64,000 nucleotides of DNA from SAR86 cluster bacterium AG-447-A08 (GTDB taxonomy: Bacteria; Pseudomonadota; Gammaproteobacteria; Magnimaribacterales; Magnimaribacteraceae), in NCBI GenBank assembly GCA_003212335.1, contig QCQA01000005.1:1-64000 (forward strand). Direction: 5' to 3'. Below the pieces are notes generated by a model that saw only the letters and a list, made by a program, of their open reading frames with translations, made no database searches and was not told the origin of the DNA. The stretch's first letter is position 1. Each line of letters opens with the position of its first letter. Position numbers and translations under genes: made by a program. Positions 43,239 to 52,171 of the stretch are shown here, one piece after another.

Positions 43239-43344
43239 AATTTTTCTCCTTTTTTTATGAGACTCAAATATAACTCAAACTATTTAAAAAAAGTATTAAA
43301 GAAACTTTGTTATACAGACGGCTTTGTCTATAAAATAAAAAAAT

Positions 43345-45438
43345 ATGTTACGTGTTTTATTAATTTTTAAATTAAGCCTGTTATTGGTGTCTTGTCAGTC
43401 CTTGGATAAGAACGAAATAAATTTCTATTTAGAAAAAGCAAACTCATATAAAGCAGAAATTACAAGAGATGTCTGGGGTGTGCCTCATGTATTTGGAGAA
43501 ACTGACGCGGATGCTGCATTTGGATTAGCGTATGCACATGCAGAAGATGATTTTAAAAACATAGCAGAAAATATGTACCTCTATAGAGCTCAGATGGGTC
43601 TTAAGGATGGTCCAAGTGGGGCAGTTCAAGACTATTTAATTAAAGTTCTTAAAATAAGAGAGCGAATAGATGCAAATTATTCAACTGATGTAGATGAAGA
43701 TGTTCGTAACATCATAGAAGCATATGCTTCTGGAATAAATTATTGGATGATTAAAAATCCAGAAAATGATTTTAATCATTTCTTTCCAGTAACAGAGAAA
43801 GACATCGTTGCAGGATTCTCAATACAAAATTTATTTTTCTCAGGAGTTGTCAGTTCCATTGAAAAGCTTCAAAGGGAAGCAGACTTACAAGAGGAATACA
43901 CTACTTTATATAAAAATGAGCAATTCGTTACAGGCTCAAACGTATTAGCCGTTAATTCGAAAAAGACTTCAGATAAATCAACAAGAATTATCATCAATTC
44001 TCATCAGCCACTAGAGGGACCTCTTGCATGGTATGAAGCTCATGTCAGAAGTAACGAGGGCTGGAATATGATGGGAGGCCTTTTCCCAGGATCGCCTTTC
44101 ATCTTTGTTGGATTCAACGAAAATATAGCATGGGGATTTACCGTCAATAAGCCAGACCTGTCCGATAGCTATTTACTAGAGATAAACCCAGAAAATGAGA
44201 ATCAATATTTTCTCGACGGAGAATGGGTAGACTTTAAAAAAGAAACTATAAGCCTGCCGGTGAAAATATTTGGACCAATTAAGTGGACTGTTAAGAGAGA
44301 GGCTAAATATTCAGTCCATGGACCAGTTCTCGAAGTTGCAGAAAAAAACTATGCGTTAAAGTTTTCCGGTATGGAAGATATAAAGCAAGTTAATCAGTGG
44401 TTTGCTATGAATAAAGCAAACTCGCTTGAAGAATGGATAGATGCCATGAAGATGCGATCTATTATTTCTTTTAATGGTGTCTTCGCAGATAGAGAGGATA
44501 ATATATTTTTTCTTCATAACTCCTCTTCTCCGCTCAGGAAGGAAGGAATAGATTGGAAAAATGTAATTGATGGCACTCGTTCAGATCTTGTATGGAATGA
44601 ATATGTTGATTTTGAAGAAATTCCTCAAATTAGAAATCCCTCTTCCGGTTGGATAGCTAGCACTAATCAAGATCCGTTCAAAGTTACAGATGCAAATGAT
44701 AATTTAAATCCTGCTGACTACTCTCCTACTCTCGGATTACAGACTAGAATGACTAATAGGGCATATAGATCAATAGAACTTTTTTCACAGTATAAAAAAA
44801 TTGGGGAGAAGGAATTTGATGCTATTAAGTTTGATAATAAATATTCAGAACAGTCTAGATCTTACAAATATATTGCAAACCTATTTGATAGAGAGTTCGA
44901 AACCAAAGAACTTAATTATGGAATAGATGTACTCAAGAGATGGAACCTAGCAACCGATTTTGAAAATACATCTGCAGCTCTTGGCGTCTGTGTACTATCA
45001 AGCGAATGGATTTCCGAACAGGGTCAAAGAATTCCCCAAGATCCTGAGATTTCATATAGAGAATGTGTAAATGAATTAACAGAAACTTATGGGAATGTTG
45101 ACCCTTTATGGGCCGATAGAAATTTCATTGTAAGAGGTAGCAAGAAGACTGCAGTGCAGGGAGGTCCAGATGTCTTAAGAGCTATATACGGAAGAAATGA
45201 TGAGGAAGGAGATCTCAAAGCTTCAGGCGGTGATGGGCTCTACATACATGTGAGTTGGGATAAAAATGGAACACAAGCTTCAAAAAGTATTCATCAATAT
45301 GGAAGCGCTACTCAAGATAAAAACTCGGTGCATTATGATGATCAGGTGAGCCTATATGTTCAAGAACAATATAAACCTACTTATTTCAATGACAGCGATT
45401 TAGTAGGTAATATCTCAAAAGTTTATATGGTGCCGTAA
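43345..45438 (+). CDS. penicillin acylase family lipoprotein (Ntn hydrolase)
   Basis: 697 residues. Lipoprotein signal with lipobox LVSC (Cys17). The N-terminal chain begins KAEITRDVWGVPHVFGETDADAAFGLAYAHAEDDF as in penicillin and acylhomoserine lactone acylases. The autocatalytic cleavage site is G197-S198 in VTGSNVLAVNSKKT, making Ser198 the N-terminal nucleophile of the beta chain, followed by GGLFPGSPFIFVGFNENIAWGFT. It hydrolyses an amide in the periplasm; candidates include aculeacin-type lipopeptides and acyl-homoserine lactones. A PsiE-type gene follows 12 bases later. Confidence 0.9.
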   Translation: MLRVLLIFKLSLLLVSCQSLDKNEINFYLEKANSYKAEITRDVWGVPHVFGETDADAAFGLAYAHAEDDFKNIAENMYLYRAQMGLKDGPSGAVQDYLIKVLKIRERIDANYSTDVDEDVRNIIEAYASGINYWMIKNPENDFNHFFPVTEKDIVAGFSIQNLFFSGVVSSIEKLQREADLQEEYTTLYKNEQFVTGSNVLAVNSKKTSDKSTRIIINSHQPLEGPLAWYEAHVRSNEGWNMMGGLFPGSPFIFVGFNENIAWGFTVNKPDLSDSYLLEINPENENQYFLDGEWVDFKKETISLPVKIFGPIKWTVKREAKYSVHGPVLEVAEKNYALKFSGMEDIKQVNQWFAMNKANSLEEWIDAMKMRSIISFNGVFADREDNIFFLHNSSSPLRKEGIDWKNVIDGTRSDLVWNEYVDFEEIPQIRNPSSGWIASTNQDPFKVTDANDNLNPADYSPTLGLQTRMTNRAYRSIELFSQYKKIGEKEFDAIKFDNKYSEQSRSYKYIANLFDREFETKELNYGIDVLKRWNLATDFENTSAALGVCVLSSEWISEQGQRIPQDPEISYRECVNELTETYGNVDPLWADRNFIVRGSKKTAVQGGPDVLRAIYGRNDEEGDLKASGGDGLYIHVSWDKNGTQASKSIHQYGSATQDKNSVHYDDQVSLYVQEQYKPTYFNDSDLVGNISKVYMVP

Positions 45439-45450
45439 TGGAAATTTAAA

Positions 45451-45876
45451 ATGAAAAAGAAAATAAATGAACTACTAAATACTGGAATGAACAAGGGTCT
45501 AAGCTGGACAACAATAGCTAGCGAAAAATTACTTCTTGCGATTATAGGTATATCAACTTGTATTGCTTCTGCTATTTATTTATATGAGATGCTCATTGAG
45601 CAGAGAATAGAGTTAGCAGATCTATTCATGTTATTTATCTATGCCGAGATACTTGCAATGGTTGGTGCTTTTTACAGTACAAATCGTATACCTGTAACCT
45701 TGCCGATAATAGTTGCAATTACAGCACTCTGTCGCTTGATTATCATGCAAACAAAAGATATGGATGGAATGATGGTTATGTGGGAAGCTGGGGCTATTCT
45801 TGTATTGGCCGTGGCAGCATATGTAATGAGTCTTAAGGACAAATTAAGCTTAGAAAAACTTAAAGATGATAAATAA
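45451..45876 (+). CDS. PsiE family membrane protein
   Basis: 141 residues with four membrane helices (LLLAIIGISTCIASAIYLY, ELADLFMLFIYAEILAMVGAF, LPIIVAITALCRLIIMQT, WEAGAILVLAVAAYVMSL), the layout of the phosphate-starvation-inducible PsiE family. Function is not established. It follows the penicillin-acylase gene by 12 bases on the same strand. It ends 3 bases from the convergent gene at 45880. Confidence 0.82.
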   Translation: MKKKINELLNTGMNKGLSWTTIASEKLLLAIIGISTCIASAIYLYEMLIEQRIELADLFMLFIYAEILAMVGAFYSTNRIPVTLPIIVAITALCRLIIMQTKDMDGMMVMWEAGAILVLAVAAYVMSLKDKLSLEKLKDDK

Positions 45877-45879
45877 TCT

Positions 45880-46308
45880 TTAGAGATAGGACGAGAACCT
45901 TTCCTTTCTCCATACATTAATTAATACGTCGGAGTTGTTTTCTCTAGAAAACCATATTTTGTCAGACTCATTGTTGATCTGATGCACTTTGAGATCTTGT
46001 AGACCTGAAGGAGAATTTTCATCAAAGAATTCTTGAATAAATCTTGAATACTTTGGCTCATCATTCATCTCTCTTAGATAAATAGCATGTCGTTTAATTT
46101 CCTGTAACTCGATAAAATGATAAATAAAAAGAAAAGCATCTTCTGCTTGAGAGACATCTAGAAATAAAGGATTCTCTTGACTTATCCATACTTTAAATTG
46201 ATCTCTTATTTGAGAGATTTTAAATTCTTTAAGCGGCTTGCCTAGCTGATTAGTGAAGATCTTATCGAATTTTCTATAAGTCTTTTCGATATCCTCTTTA
46301 ATACTCAT
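45880..46308 (-). CDS. hypothetical protein, 142 residues
   Basis: Not recognised. A soluble, charged protein with a long N-terminal helix (SIKEDIEKTYRKFDKIFTNQL), a middle helix rich in aromatic residues (AEDAFLFIYHFIELQEIKRHAIYL), and a beta-like tail (KIWFSRENNSDVLINVWRKER). No cysteines, signal peptide or membrane span. It is the last gene of a likely operon with an alpha/beta hydrolase and a DUF3429 membrane protein, 16 bases after the latter. Confidence 0.75.
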   Translation of the reverse strand: MSIKEDIEKTYRKFDKIFTNQLGKPLKEFKISQIRDQFKVWISQENPLFLDVSQAEDAFLFIYHFIELQEIKRHAIYLREMNDEPKYSRFIQEFFDENSPSGLQDLKVHQINNESDKIWFSRENNSDVLINVWRKERFSSYL

Positions 46309-46324
46309 TACTTATAAGACTCTA

Positions 46325-46753
46325 TTACCAATTAAAGGTAGCCAGGCTAACCAAGTAACAAATAGAGACTAAGAAAGTTAAGGAACCTCTCAAAAATCTA
46401 TAATCTTTATTTAACATTTGTTCGGAAAAACTTAATTCAAATAGATAAAAAGCAATAAAACTTAGAAGACCTAGGCATAGGCAGTAGTAGAGGAACATAT
46501 TTGAGAAGGCTATGATGAAGAAACCTATTAATGAAAAAAATATTCCTGCAATTAATGAAAATATATGGTTCTCATTTTTAGGCCAACCCCAAGTTATTCC
46601 TCCTAAAAAAGATAATATTATTCCTCCATAAAAAGAGAGTAATAAATTGAATATGTATCCTTCTGGAAAAGGAATAGCAAGAGGGAGAAAGGAAAATGAG
46701 AAAAAAGGTATTAAACCTAAATAACCTAAAATTTTTCTTGTTTTGATATTCAT
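46325..46753 (-). CDS. DUF3429 membrane protein
   Basis: 142 residues with five membrane helices. The N-terminal RKILGYLGLIPFFSFSFLPL and the central LSFYGGIILSFLGGITWGW match the DUF3429 pattern, in which a short GGIxWG segment joins two helices. Function is unknown; the eukaryotic relative TMEM69 is mitochondrial. It lies 18 bases after an alpha/beta hydrolase gene and 16 before a hypothetical gene, all on the minus strand. Confidence 0.8.
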   Translation of the reverse strand: MNIKTRKILGYLGLIPFFSFSFLPLAIPFPEGYIFNLLLSFYGGIILSFLGGITWGWPKNENHIFSLIAGIFFSLIGFFIIAFSNMFLYYCLCLGLLSFIAFYLFELSFSEQMLNKDYRFLRGSLTFLVSICYLVSLATFNW

Positions 46754-46771
46754 ACTTGGCAGTAAGGGTAT

Positions 46772-47569
46772 TTATTTTTTTAACCAATCAATCAGATCCT
46801 TAAAAGCTTGTTTATCTTGGATAAGGAATAAGTGCCCACCTTCGTAAAATTTTAACTTACTATTCTTAATTTCTTTATGCATAGCTTCCATATTAGACAT
46901 TGGTGCTATCCCGTCATATTTTCCTCCCATCAGAAATACAGGAATATTAATATCACTTAAGGAACTGAACGTATTGTGATTTTTCCTTGCCAGTAATTGC
47001 TTCATGAGATTCCTTGGATCAGCTTTATAGGCTTGCCTTTTCTTTGTATCTTCCTTGATTGAATCCCATAGGGATTGATTTGTTTCTATCCACTCTTCAG
47101 TTAGTCTATGATCATTGATTTTGATACCTAATTCAGTTTTTGTGTCAGTATCAAGAGACTCTAACTCATGTAAAGGATAAGAAGATCCTCCCTCTCCTCC
47201 TGAAGAAGTACAAGCTAAGACGAGTTTACTTACCTTATTCGGATGCCTCTTAATAAGTTCTTGAGCAACCATGCCTCCAAAAGAGACGCCCATAACAGTT
47301 ATTTTTTCTATATTAAGCTCATCTAGGATATCCGCTGCATCATCAGCATATTGTTGCATTGAATAATCACCTGAAGGTTTTGATGTTTGACCGAGGCCTC
47401 TTTGGTCATAACTTATTACTTCAAAGAATTCTGTTAAAGGAGAATCAAGTTGATTAGGTCTGTTTCTAAGGTCGCCGCCGGTACCTCCAATGTAGAAAAT
47501 TTGTCCATGCTCCCGGGGAGAGCTCCTTTCTAAATATATATCTAGTTCTTTTGTGCTTATAATGGTCAT
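46772..47569 (-). CDS. alpha/beta hydrolase
   Basis: 265 residues of the alpha/beta-hydrolase fold. Oxyanion region FYIGGTGGDLRNR, the strand SYDQRGLGQTSKP, nucleophile elbow GVSFGGMVAQELI with Ser near residue 95, catalytic Asp in GGKYDGIAPM, and His in YEGGHLFLIQD. The overall look is of small-molecule esterases, 3-oxoadipate enol-lactonases or epoxide-hydrolase-like enzymes; the substrate cannot be assigned. First gene of a three-gene minus-strand cluster; divergent from the small exported protein gene. Confidence 0.9.
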   Translation of the reverse strand: MTIISTKELDIYLERSSPREHGQIFYIGGTGGDLRNRPNQLDSPLTEFFEVISYDQRGLGQTSKPSGDYSMQQYADDAADILDELNIEKITVMGVSFGGMVAQELIKRHPNKVSKLVLACTSSGGEGGSSYPLHELESLDTDTKTELGIKINDHRLTEEWIETNQSLWDSIKEDTKKRQAYKADPRNLMKQLLARKNHNTFSSLSDINIPVFLMGGKYDGIAPMSNMEAMHKEIKNSKLKFYEGGHLFLIQDKQAFKDLIDWLKK

Positions 47570-47603
47570 GCGCCTTAAGTATAAATTATAGGATAAAAAA
47601 ATT

Positions 47604-47816
47604 ATGAAAAAGGCTTACGTTTTGATACTAACACTGAGTGTTTTGAACTTTCCCTCTAACATGCAATCGGATGAATTCAGTCTTTTTATTAAAACTTGCA
47701 AAACATGTGATTGGATATCGTATCCAATACCTTTTCGACTTAAAGAGCAATGTGAAATTGCTAGACAAGGCATTTTTATAAAAGGTATGACCAAGTGCTT
47801 AAAGACTTATAAATGA
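47604..47816 (+). CDS. small exported cysteine-containing protein, 70 residues
   Basis: Not recognised. Signal peptide at residues 1-22 (KKAYVLILTLSVLNFPSNMQS), then a mature part of about 48 residues with four cysteines (CKTC, QCEIA, KCLKTYK) that could form two disulfides in the periplasm. Its TGA overlaps the ATG of the GH5-like gene by 4 bases, so the two are translated together. The pairing of an exported peptide with a cytosolic glycosidase is odd. Confidence 0.7.
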   Translation: MKKAYVLILTLSVLNFPSNMQSDEFSLFIKTCKTCDWISYPIPFRLKEQCEIARQGIFIKGMTKCLKTYK

Positions 47817-48865
47817 TGAAAAAATGGAATAAAGAACAAGCTTTTAGTTGGTATGAAAATTTAGATTGGATAGTAGGCTGTAATTACCTACCAAGTAATG
47901 CAATAAATCAACTGGAAATGTTTCAGGTTGAGACGTATGACAAAGAAATAAATCTAAAAGAATTATCGTGGGCTAAAGATCTAGGATTTAATTCTGTAAG
48001 AGTCTATTTACATGACTTGCTTTGGAATGAATCAGACGTGTTTAAAAAAAACTTAAATGACTTCCTTGATATATGCAATCGTCTTGAAATTAGACCTATA
48101 TTAGTCCTATTTGATGATTGTCACCGACCTTATCCAAAATTAGGCAAGCAACCAAAACCAGTGCGAGGAGTTCATAACTCTGGCTGGAAACAAAGCCCTG
48201 GTATGGCCCTTGTCCATGAGATTTATGAAAATAAAGAACATGATGAAATTCCACGACTGCAAAAATTTGTTGAAGAAATTCTTCATGATTTCAGTGATGA
48301 TGAACGCATTCTCATGTGGGATATTTATAACGAACCTGGTCAATTTGGCATAGGAGAAAAAGCAATTACCTTGCTAGAACTTGTATGGAAGTGGGCATTA
48401 GAGGTTAGACCTTCCCAACCATTAACAGCCTGTCTAGACGGATCAGTAGGAAAGGATATTATTGAATGCAATGCTGAAAATTCCGACGTTATTACCTTTC
48501 ATACCTACGAGGGTGAAAAGCTACAGGAGACAATAGATAGATTAGCAAAATATGAAAGACCGTTATTGTGTACTGAATATATGGCTCGAGAATTTGGATC
48601 TACTTTTGAGTTCAGTCTACCTATATTTAAAGAGAATAATGTTGGATGTTTCAATTGGGGGCTTGTAGCTGGAAAAAGTCAAACTCACTTTGGCTGGTCT
48701 ACCATACTAGACCTGAAAAAGAAAAAAGAGGCTGGAGAGTTCCTAGAAGATGGAGATGCTATACCTGAGCCTGCAATTTGGTTCCATGATATCTTAAGAG
48801 TAGATGGAACTCCTTATAGCGAAGATGAAGTTAATTTCATCAAACAAATAACTTCTTCCTCGTAA
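47813..48865 (+). CDS. GH5-like glycoside hydrolase, cytosolic
   Basis: TIM-barrel glycosidase of 350 residues. LGFNSVRVYLHDLLW (near 60), ILVLFDDCHRP, the acid/base Glu in MWDIYNEPG, FHTYEGEKL, and the nucleophile Glu in LLCTEYMAREFG follow the clan A order of cellulase- or mannanase-type GH5 enzymes. There is no signal peptide, so it works on imported oligosaccharides or glycosides. Start is ATG 47813, overlapping the upstream gene; 47816 is also possible. An exported protein gene follows 8 bases later. Confidence 0.87.
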   Translation: MMKKWNKEQAFSWYENLDWIVGCNYLPSNAINQLEMFQVETYDKEINLKELSWAKDLGFNSVRVYLHDLLWNESDVFKKNLNDFLDICNRLEIRPILVLFDDCHRPYPKLGKQPKPVRGVHNSGWKQSPGMALVHEIYENKEHDEIPRLQKFVEEILHDFSDDERILMWDIYNEPGQFGIGEKAITLLELVWKWALEVRPSQPLTACLDGSVGKDIIECNAENSDVITFHTYEGEKLQETIDRLAKYERPLLCTEYMAREFGSTFEFSLPIFKENNVGCFNWGLVAGKSQTHFGWSTILDLKKKKEAGEFLEDGDAIPEPAIWFHDILRVDGTPYSEDEVNFIKQITSSS

Positions 48866-48873
48866 CTGAAGAT

Positions 48874-49467
48874 ATGAAAAAATTAGTATTTTTATATTGT
48901 ATGATTGCTTCGTTTTTGGTCTATTCAGATTCACCCAAGAAAGTCCTGTGTGAGCTAGAAGGGAATTATTCAATTACTTATGAAGACTTTAGAAGAAATT
49001 ATTTTAATGAAGCCGTCGAAATTGCTAAAAATGTTGCTGTTACGACAACACAATCAATTTTCTTTCTCAATAGAGCTAAACAAACACTCAATAAAGATGC
49101 CTGGGACAAGAACAAAATAGATGTAACTCAATATTGGGCTATTGATGAATCTTCAGACGACTTACTCACACTAGATTATGTTATCGAACCAGCTCCTGTA
49201 TGGATAACACAAAGCGACTGGAAAAAAGAGAAGAAAGAAACAGGGTTGATGGTTACCCATTTTCTTGAAAACGGAGTTATGCATCCAAACTATCCGGAGT
49301 ACAAAGTAGATGTTTATCAGCTTACTAATGAAGTAAATTGGTTTACAGGAAAGGCTAGGATTAAAGGAGATATTTGGTTAAAAAGAGTCGACGGAAAGAG
49401 GGGTAAAGATCCAAAGATAGAAATTCTCGCCAAGGGAAAATGTGAAAAGCAAAAGAGAAAATTCTAA
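48874..49467 (+). CDS. exported protein of unknown function
   Basis: Not recognised. 197 residues with a signal peptide (MKKLVFLYCMIASFLVYS) and a mature region that alternates charged helices (EAVEIAKNVAVTTTQSIFFLNRAKQ) with tryptophan-bearing strands (TQYWAIDES, VWITQSDWKKEK, VNWFTGKARIKGDIWLKR). Single cysteines lie near both ends (VLCELEG and KGKCEK) and may pair. Third gene of the cluster begun at 47604. Probably periplasmic. Confidence 0.75.
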   Translation: MKKLVFLYCMIASFLVYSDSPKKVLCELEGNYSITYEDFRRNYFNEAVEIAKNVAVTTTQSIFFLNRAKQTLNKDAWDKNKIDVTQYWAIDESSDDLLTLDYVIEPAPVWITQSDWKKEKKETGLMVTHFLENGVMHPNYPEYKVDVYQLTNEVNWFTGKARIKGDIWLKRVDGKRGKDPKIEILAKGKCEKQKRKF

Positions 49468-49468
49468 C

Positions 49469-50377
49469 TTAGATGTTTAATACCAAGATAAGTGAAGTTG
49501 GAATGATAGCCAGCCAAACTATTGAGGCTAAAGCGATTGGTTTGAATTTAAGCTGAGATAAACTTTCTTTACTTATTTGAGTTCCTATACAAAAAAGACC
49601 AATTAAAAGGCAAATCCTATTTATCAGTTTTAAATAATCAGTAGTGATCTCGTTGGGTTGAAAAACAGAATTCAAAACTGTAGCTAAAATAAAGAAAACT
49701 ACAAATATCGGCAATCCAAAACTCTCATTTTTACTTCTATAAATCCAGGCAGAAAAAATTACTAAAGGAACTATCCAAATAGTTCTTGCAACTTTTAGAG
49801 TAGCTGCAACTTCAACTGATATCTCACTCACACTGGAAGCAGCGCCTACTACTGAAGCTGTATCATGTATAGCTAATGCCGCCCAAGCACCAAACTGTCT
49901 ATCACCAAGATCCAGTAAACTATTAGAAAGTGGAAAAAATAATACTGCTATAGCATTTAATAAAAATACGATTGTAATGGCTGTAGTTAAATCTTCAGGT
50001 TGAGCCCTAATTGTTGGTGCTACGGAAGCAATGGCAGTGCCTCCACAAACAGCAGTTCCAGAAGCCAAGAGAAAAGAAAGTTTTTCTGAAACTCCTAGGA
50101 TCTTTCCAAGAAAAATTACAGCTCCGAAAGCTACAAGAACATAGAAAGAGATCCAAAGAAAAAAGTCTGAATTTGTTTCGTAAACCGTTCCTAAACTTAA
50201 ACTTCCTCCTAGAAAAACTATTCCTGTTTGAAGAATTTTGGACCCATATTTTTTTGTAAAAAAATCATCCGGAACTTTACAAATAAGGGCCAGGCTGATT
50301 CCAAGAAATAAAGAGATAGCTGAATTTCCAATCCACAGGCTTAAACTGAGCAAAACCAATGCAAAGAAATACAACAT
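49469..50377 (-). CDS. YeiH family putative sulfate exporter
   Basis: Integral membrane protein of 302 residues with about ten helices. The family marks are GIVFLGGSLSLGTV, the re-entrant LLASGTAVCGGTAIASVAPTI, and the second inverted AALAIHDTASVVGAASSVS. YeiH/UPF0324 proteins are annotated as putative sulfate exporters, a role that is not well proven. It starts 5 bases after the PhyH-type gene on the same strand and ends 1 base from the convergent exported protein gene. Confidence 0.87.
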   Translation of the reverse strand: MLYFFALVLLSLSLWIGNSAISLFLGISLALICKVPDDFFTKKYGSKILQTGIVFLGGSLSLGTVYETNSDFFLWISFYVLVAFGAVIFLGKILGVSEKLSFLLASGTAVCGGTAIASVAPTIRAQPEDLTTAITIVFLLNAIAVLFFPLSNSLLDLGDRQFGAWAALAIHDTASVVGAASSVSEISVEVAATLKVARTIWIVPLVIFSAWIYRSKNESFGLPIFVVFFILATVLNSVFQPNEITTDYLKLINRICLLIGLFCIGTQISKESLSQLKFKPIALASIVWLAIIPTSLILVLNI

Positions 50378-50382
50378 TCTAA

Positions 50383-51552
50383 TTAAATGCTGAGATCATC
50401 AAGGTTGTAATCAATAATGTTTTGACGAGCTTCTTCATTCCACTTGAATTGTTTTCCTGATTTTAGAAAGGGTGAGTAAGAAAAAGCTTTTTCATCAGGA
50501 TATTTTTGTTTGCGCGCTTCGATTGCGTATCCCAGAAGCCTAGATCTTCGTTCTATGATCTCTTCGTTAAAAACTTGAGATTCGCTATGAATTCCTCCTC
50601 CTTGGGTTCCGAGTACAGAAGATCTCTTATGAAAACCAAAATTTACCGTCACCCTTGGTTCATATCCGCAATTTGGAAATGAACCATGTAACAGCTGACG
50701 GTTGCACATCACCACATCTCCAGGGTTGCAAATCATAGGTACAGCACCATTTATTCTCTCGCTTCCTGATTTAGCAACTAATTTTTTAATATCTATTTTT
50801 CCCTCTTTATGTGTTCCGGGAACTACCCAAACTCCGTTAACAGCTGTACTGCCATAAACCTGAGCCATAAAATTAAAACCATGTATATCTTCATTGAAAT
50901 TTTCACTTTCCCAATGAGTGACTCCATCCTGGTGCCACGATACTGCTGCGCCTATTCCAGGTTCTTTAATAAATAAGGCTTCATTAAATGGAGCAAAATC
51001 ATCACCATTAATATTCTCAGCTACCTTTAATAATTTAGGATGTGCATAAGTCCTCAAACAGGCATCTGAAAATTGTAATGAACCAAGCAAAATTAGAGGT
51101 ACAGCTTCAGGAGCACTTTCATCTGCTTTTGGTTCAAACATTTTAATTTGATGTCTCCCATTAGCTAACTGAGTTCCACCCAAAGGATCTCCCAGTGGCT
51201 TAGACCAAACAATGGTCAAAGCCTTTGAATTAGCATTCATTGCCGGTTCACCTTTAGAGTCAAATAAGCTTTCCGGTCCAGTTGGAAATTTAGCAGATAG
51301 TCTATTTAAATCCGATTTAATGTCTTCAAGCTCATCCTTATTTAGAACATTCTCAAATATGTAAAATCCATATTTTGAATATGCTTCTCTAATGACGCCA
51401 GAAAGTAATCCGTTGGAATCTATATCGATTGGACCCCTGTTTGGTAGCTCTAGAGCTCGTTTTTCCCCCTCCAGGAGATAGTTCTTCATTTCTTCAGAGT
51501 CTTGACCGTAGTAATTTGCGCAAGCCTCTATCGACTTAGTTGTATCTATCAT
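50383..51552 (-). CDS. phytanoyl-CoA dioxygenase (PhyH) family protein
   Basis: 2OG/Fe(II) oxygenase of 389 residues. Iron ligands H-x-D in VSWHQDGVTHW and the distal His in NRQLLHGSFPNCG; R in EPRVTVNFGFH probably binds 2-oxoglutarate. A long N-terminal part (KYGFYIFENVLNKDELEDIKSD) is family-typical. PhyH enzymes hydroxylate phytanoyl-CoA or a variety of small molecules; here the substrate is open. First gene of a two-gene unit with YeiH. ATG at 51552. Confidence 0.9.
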   Translation of the reverse strand: MIDTTKSIEACANYYGQDSEEMKNYLLEGEKRALELPNRGPIDIDSNGLLSGVIREAYSKYGFYIFENVLNKDELEDIKSDLNRLSAKFPTGPESLFDSKGEPAMNANSKALTIVWSKPLGDPLGGTQLANGRHQIKMFEPKADESAPEAVPLILLGSLQFSDACLRTYAHPKLLKVAENINGDDFAPFNEALFIKEPGIGAAVSWHQDGVTHWESENFNEDIHGFNFMAQVYGSTAVNGVWVVPGTHKEGKIDIKKLVAKSGSERINGAVPMICNPGDVVMCNRQLLHGSFPNCGYEPRVTVNFGFHKRSSVLGTQGGGIHSESQVFNEEIIERRSRLLGYAIEARKQKYPDEKAFSYSPFLKSGKQFKWNEEARQNIIDYNLDDLSI

Positions 51553-51640
51553 TTTTATGGGTATTTAAATTTAAATTGATTATAAACCCTAAAGTTTCTC
51601 TCCAATAGCAGTAATATTCTCAGAGTAGTAAAATAAGAGG

Positions 51641-52111
51641 ATGCTAAAAAATTACCTCATTCAATTAGTCTTTGTCATGACATTATCTTTGGAGTCTAGT
51701 GATACTAATACTCAAAACATTGATTCACAATTCGATTTACTGGTGCATAAAACACCTACGTGTGGTTGTTGTAAAAAGTGGGTTGATCACATGGAAGAAA
51801 ATGGATTTTCTATAACAACTGAAGATCATCAAAGTCTTACTATGATAAAAGATGATTTAAGAATTCAACCTAAATTTAGGTCATGTCATACTGGTGTTTC
51901 GCAGGAAGGTTATTTTTTTGAAGGTCATGTTCCAAGCAAATACGTAGCTCAATTTCTCTCTGAGTCAAATCCAGGTGCAATTGGTCTATCAGTTCCAGGA
52001 ATGCCTTTAGGTTCACCAGGCATGGAAGTCGATAATCGCTTCACACCTTATGATGTACTTATACATTTCCAAGATGGTACAAGTAAGGTTTATGCAGAAA
52101 TTAGAAAGTAA
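51641..52111 (+). CDS. DUF411 metal-binding exported protein
   Basis: 156 residues with a short N-terminal hydrophobic signal. The DUF411 signature is clear: TPTCGCCKKWVDHMEENGF, then FRSCHTGVSQEGYFFEGHVPS, and GLSVPGMPLGSPGME. The C-x-C-C motif and the following Cys/His are thought to bind copper; the family is often linked to copper resistance. It stands alone, 88 bases downstream of the divergent PhyH start. Confidence 0.9.
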   Translation: MLKNYLIQLVFVMTLSLESSDTNTQNIDSQFDLLVHKTPTCGCCKKWVDHMEENGFSITTEDHQSLTMIKDDLRIQPKFRSCHTGVSQEGYFFEGHVPSKYVAQFLSESNPGAIGLSVPGMPLGSPGMEVDNRFTPYDVLIHFQDGTSKVYAEIRK

Positions 52112-52171
52112 AACTAATATGATCTTGAATTCTTTTTCAATCCTAAAAAATTGATTAAGAGTTAAATAATC

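Noticed and set aside
43307-43334. TTGTTA and TATAAA before the penicillin-acylase-family gene
   Set aside because: The start point would be only a few bases before the ATG; without mapping data a leaderless message cannot be supported from this alone.
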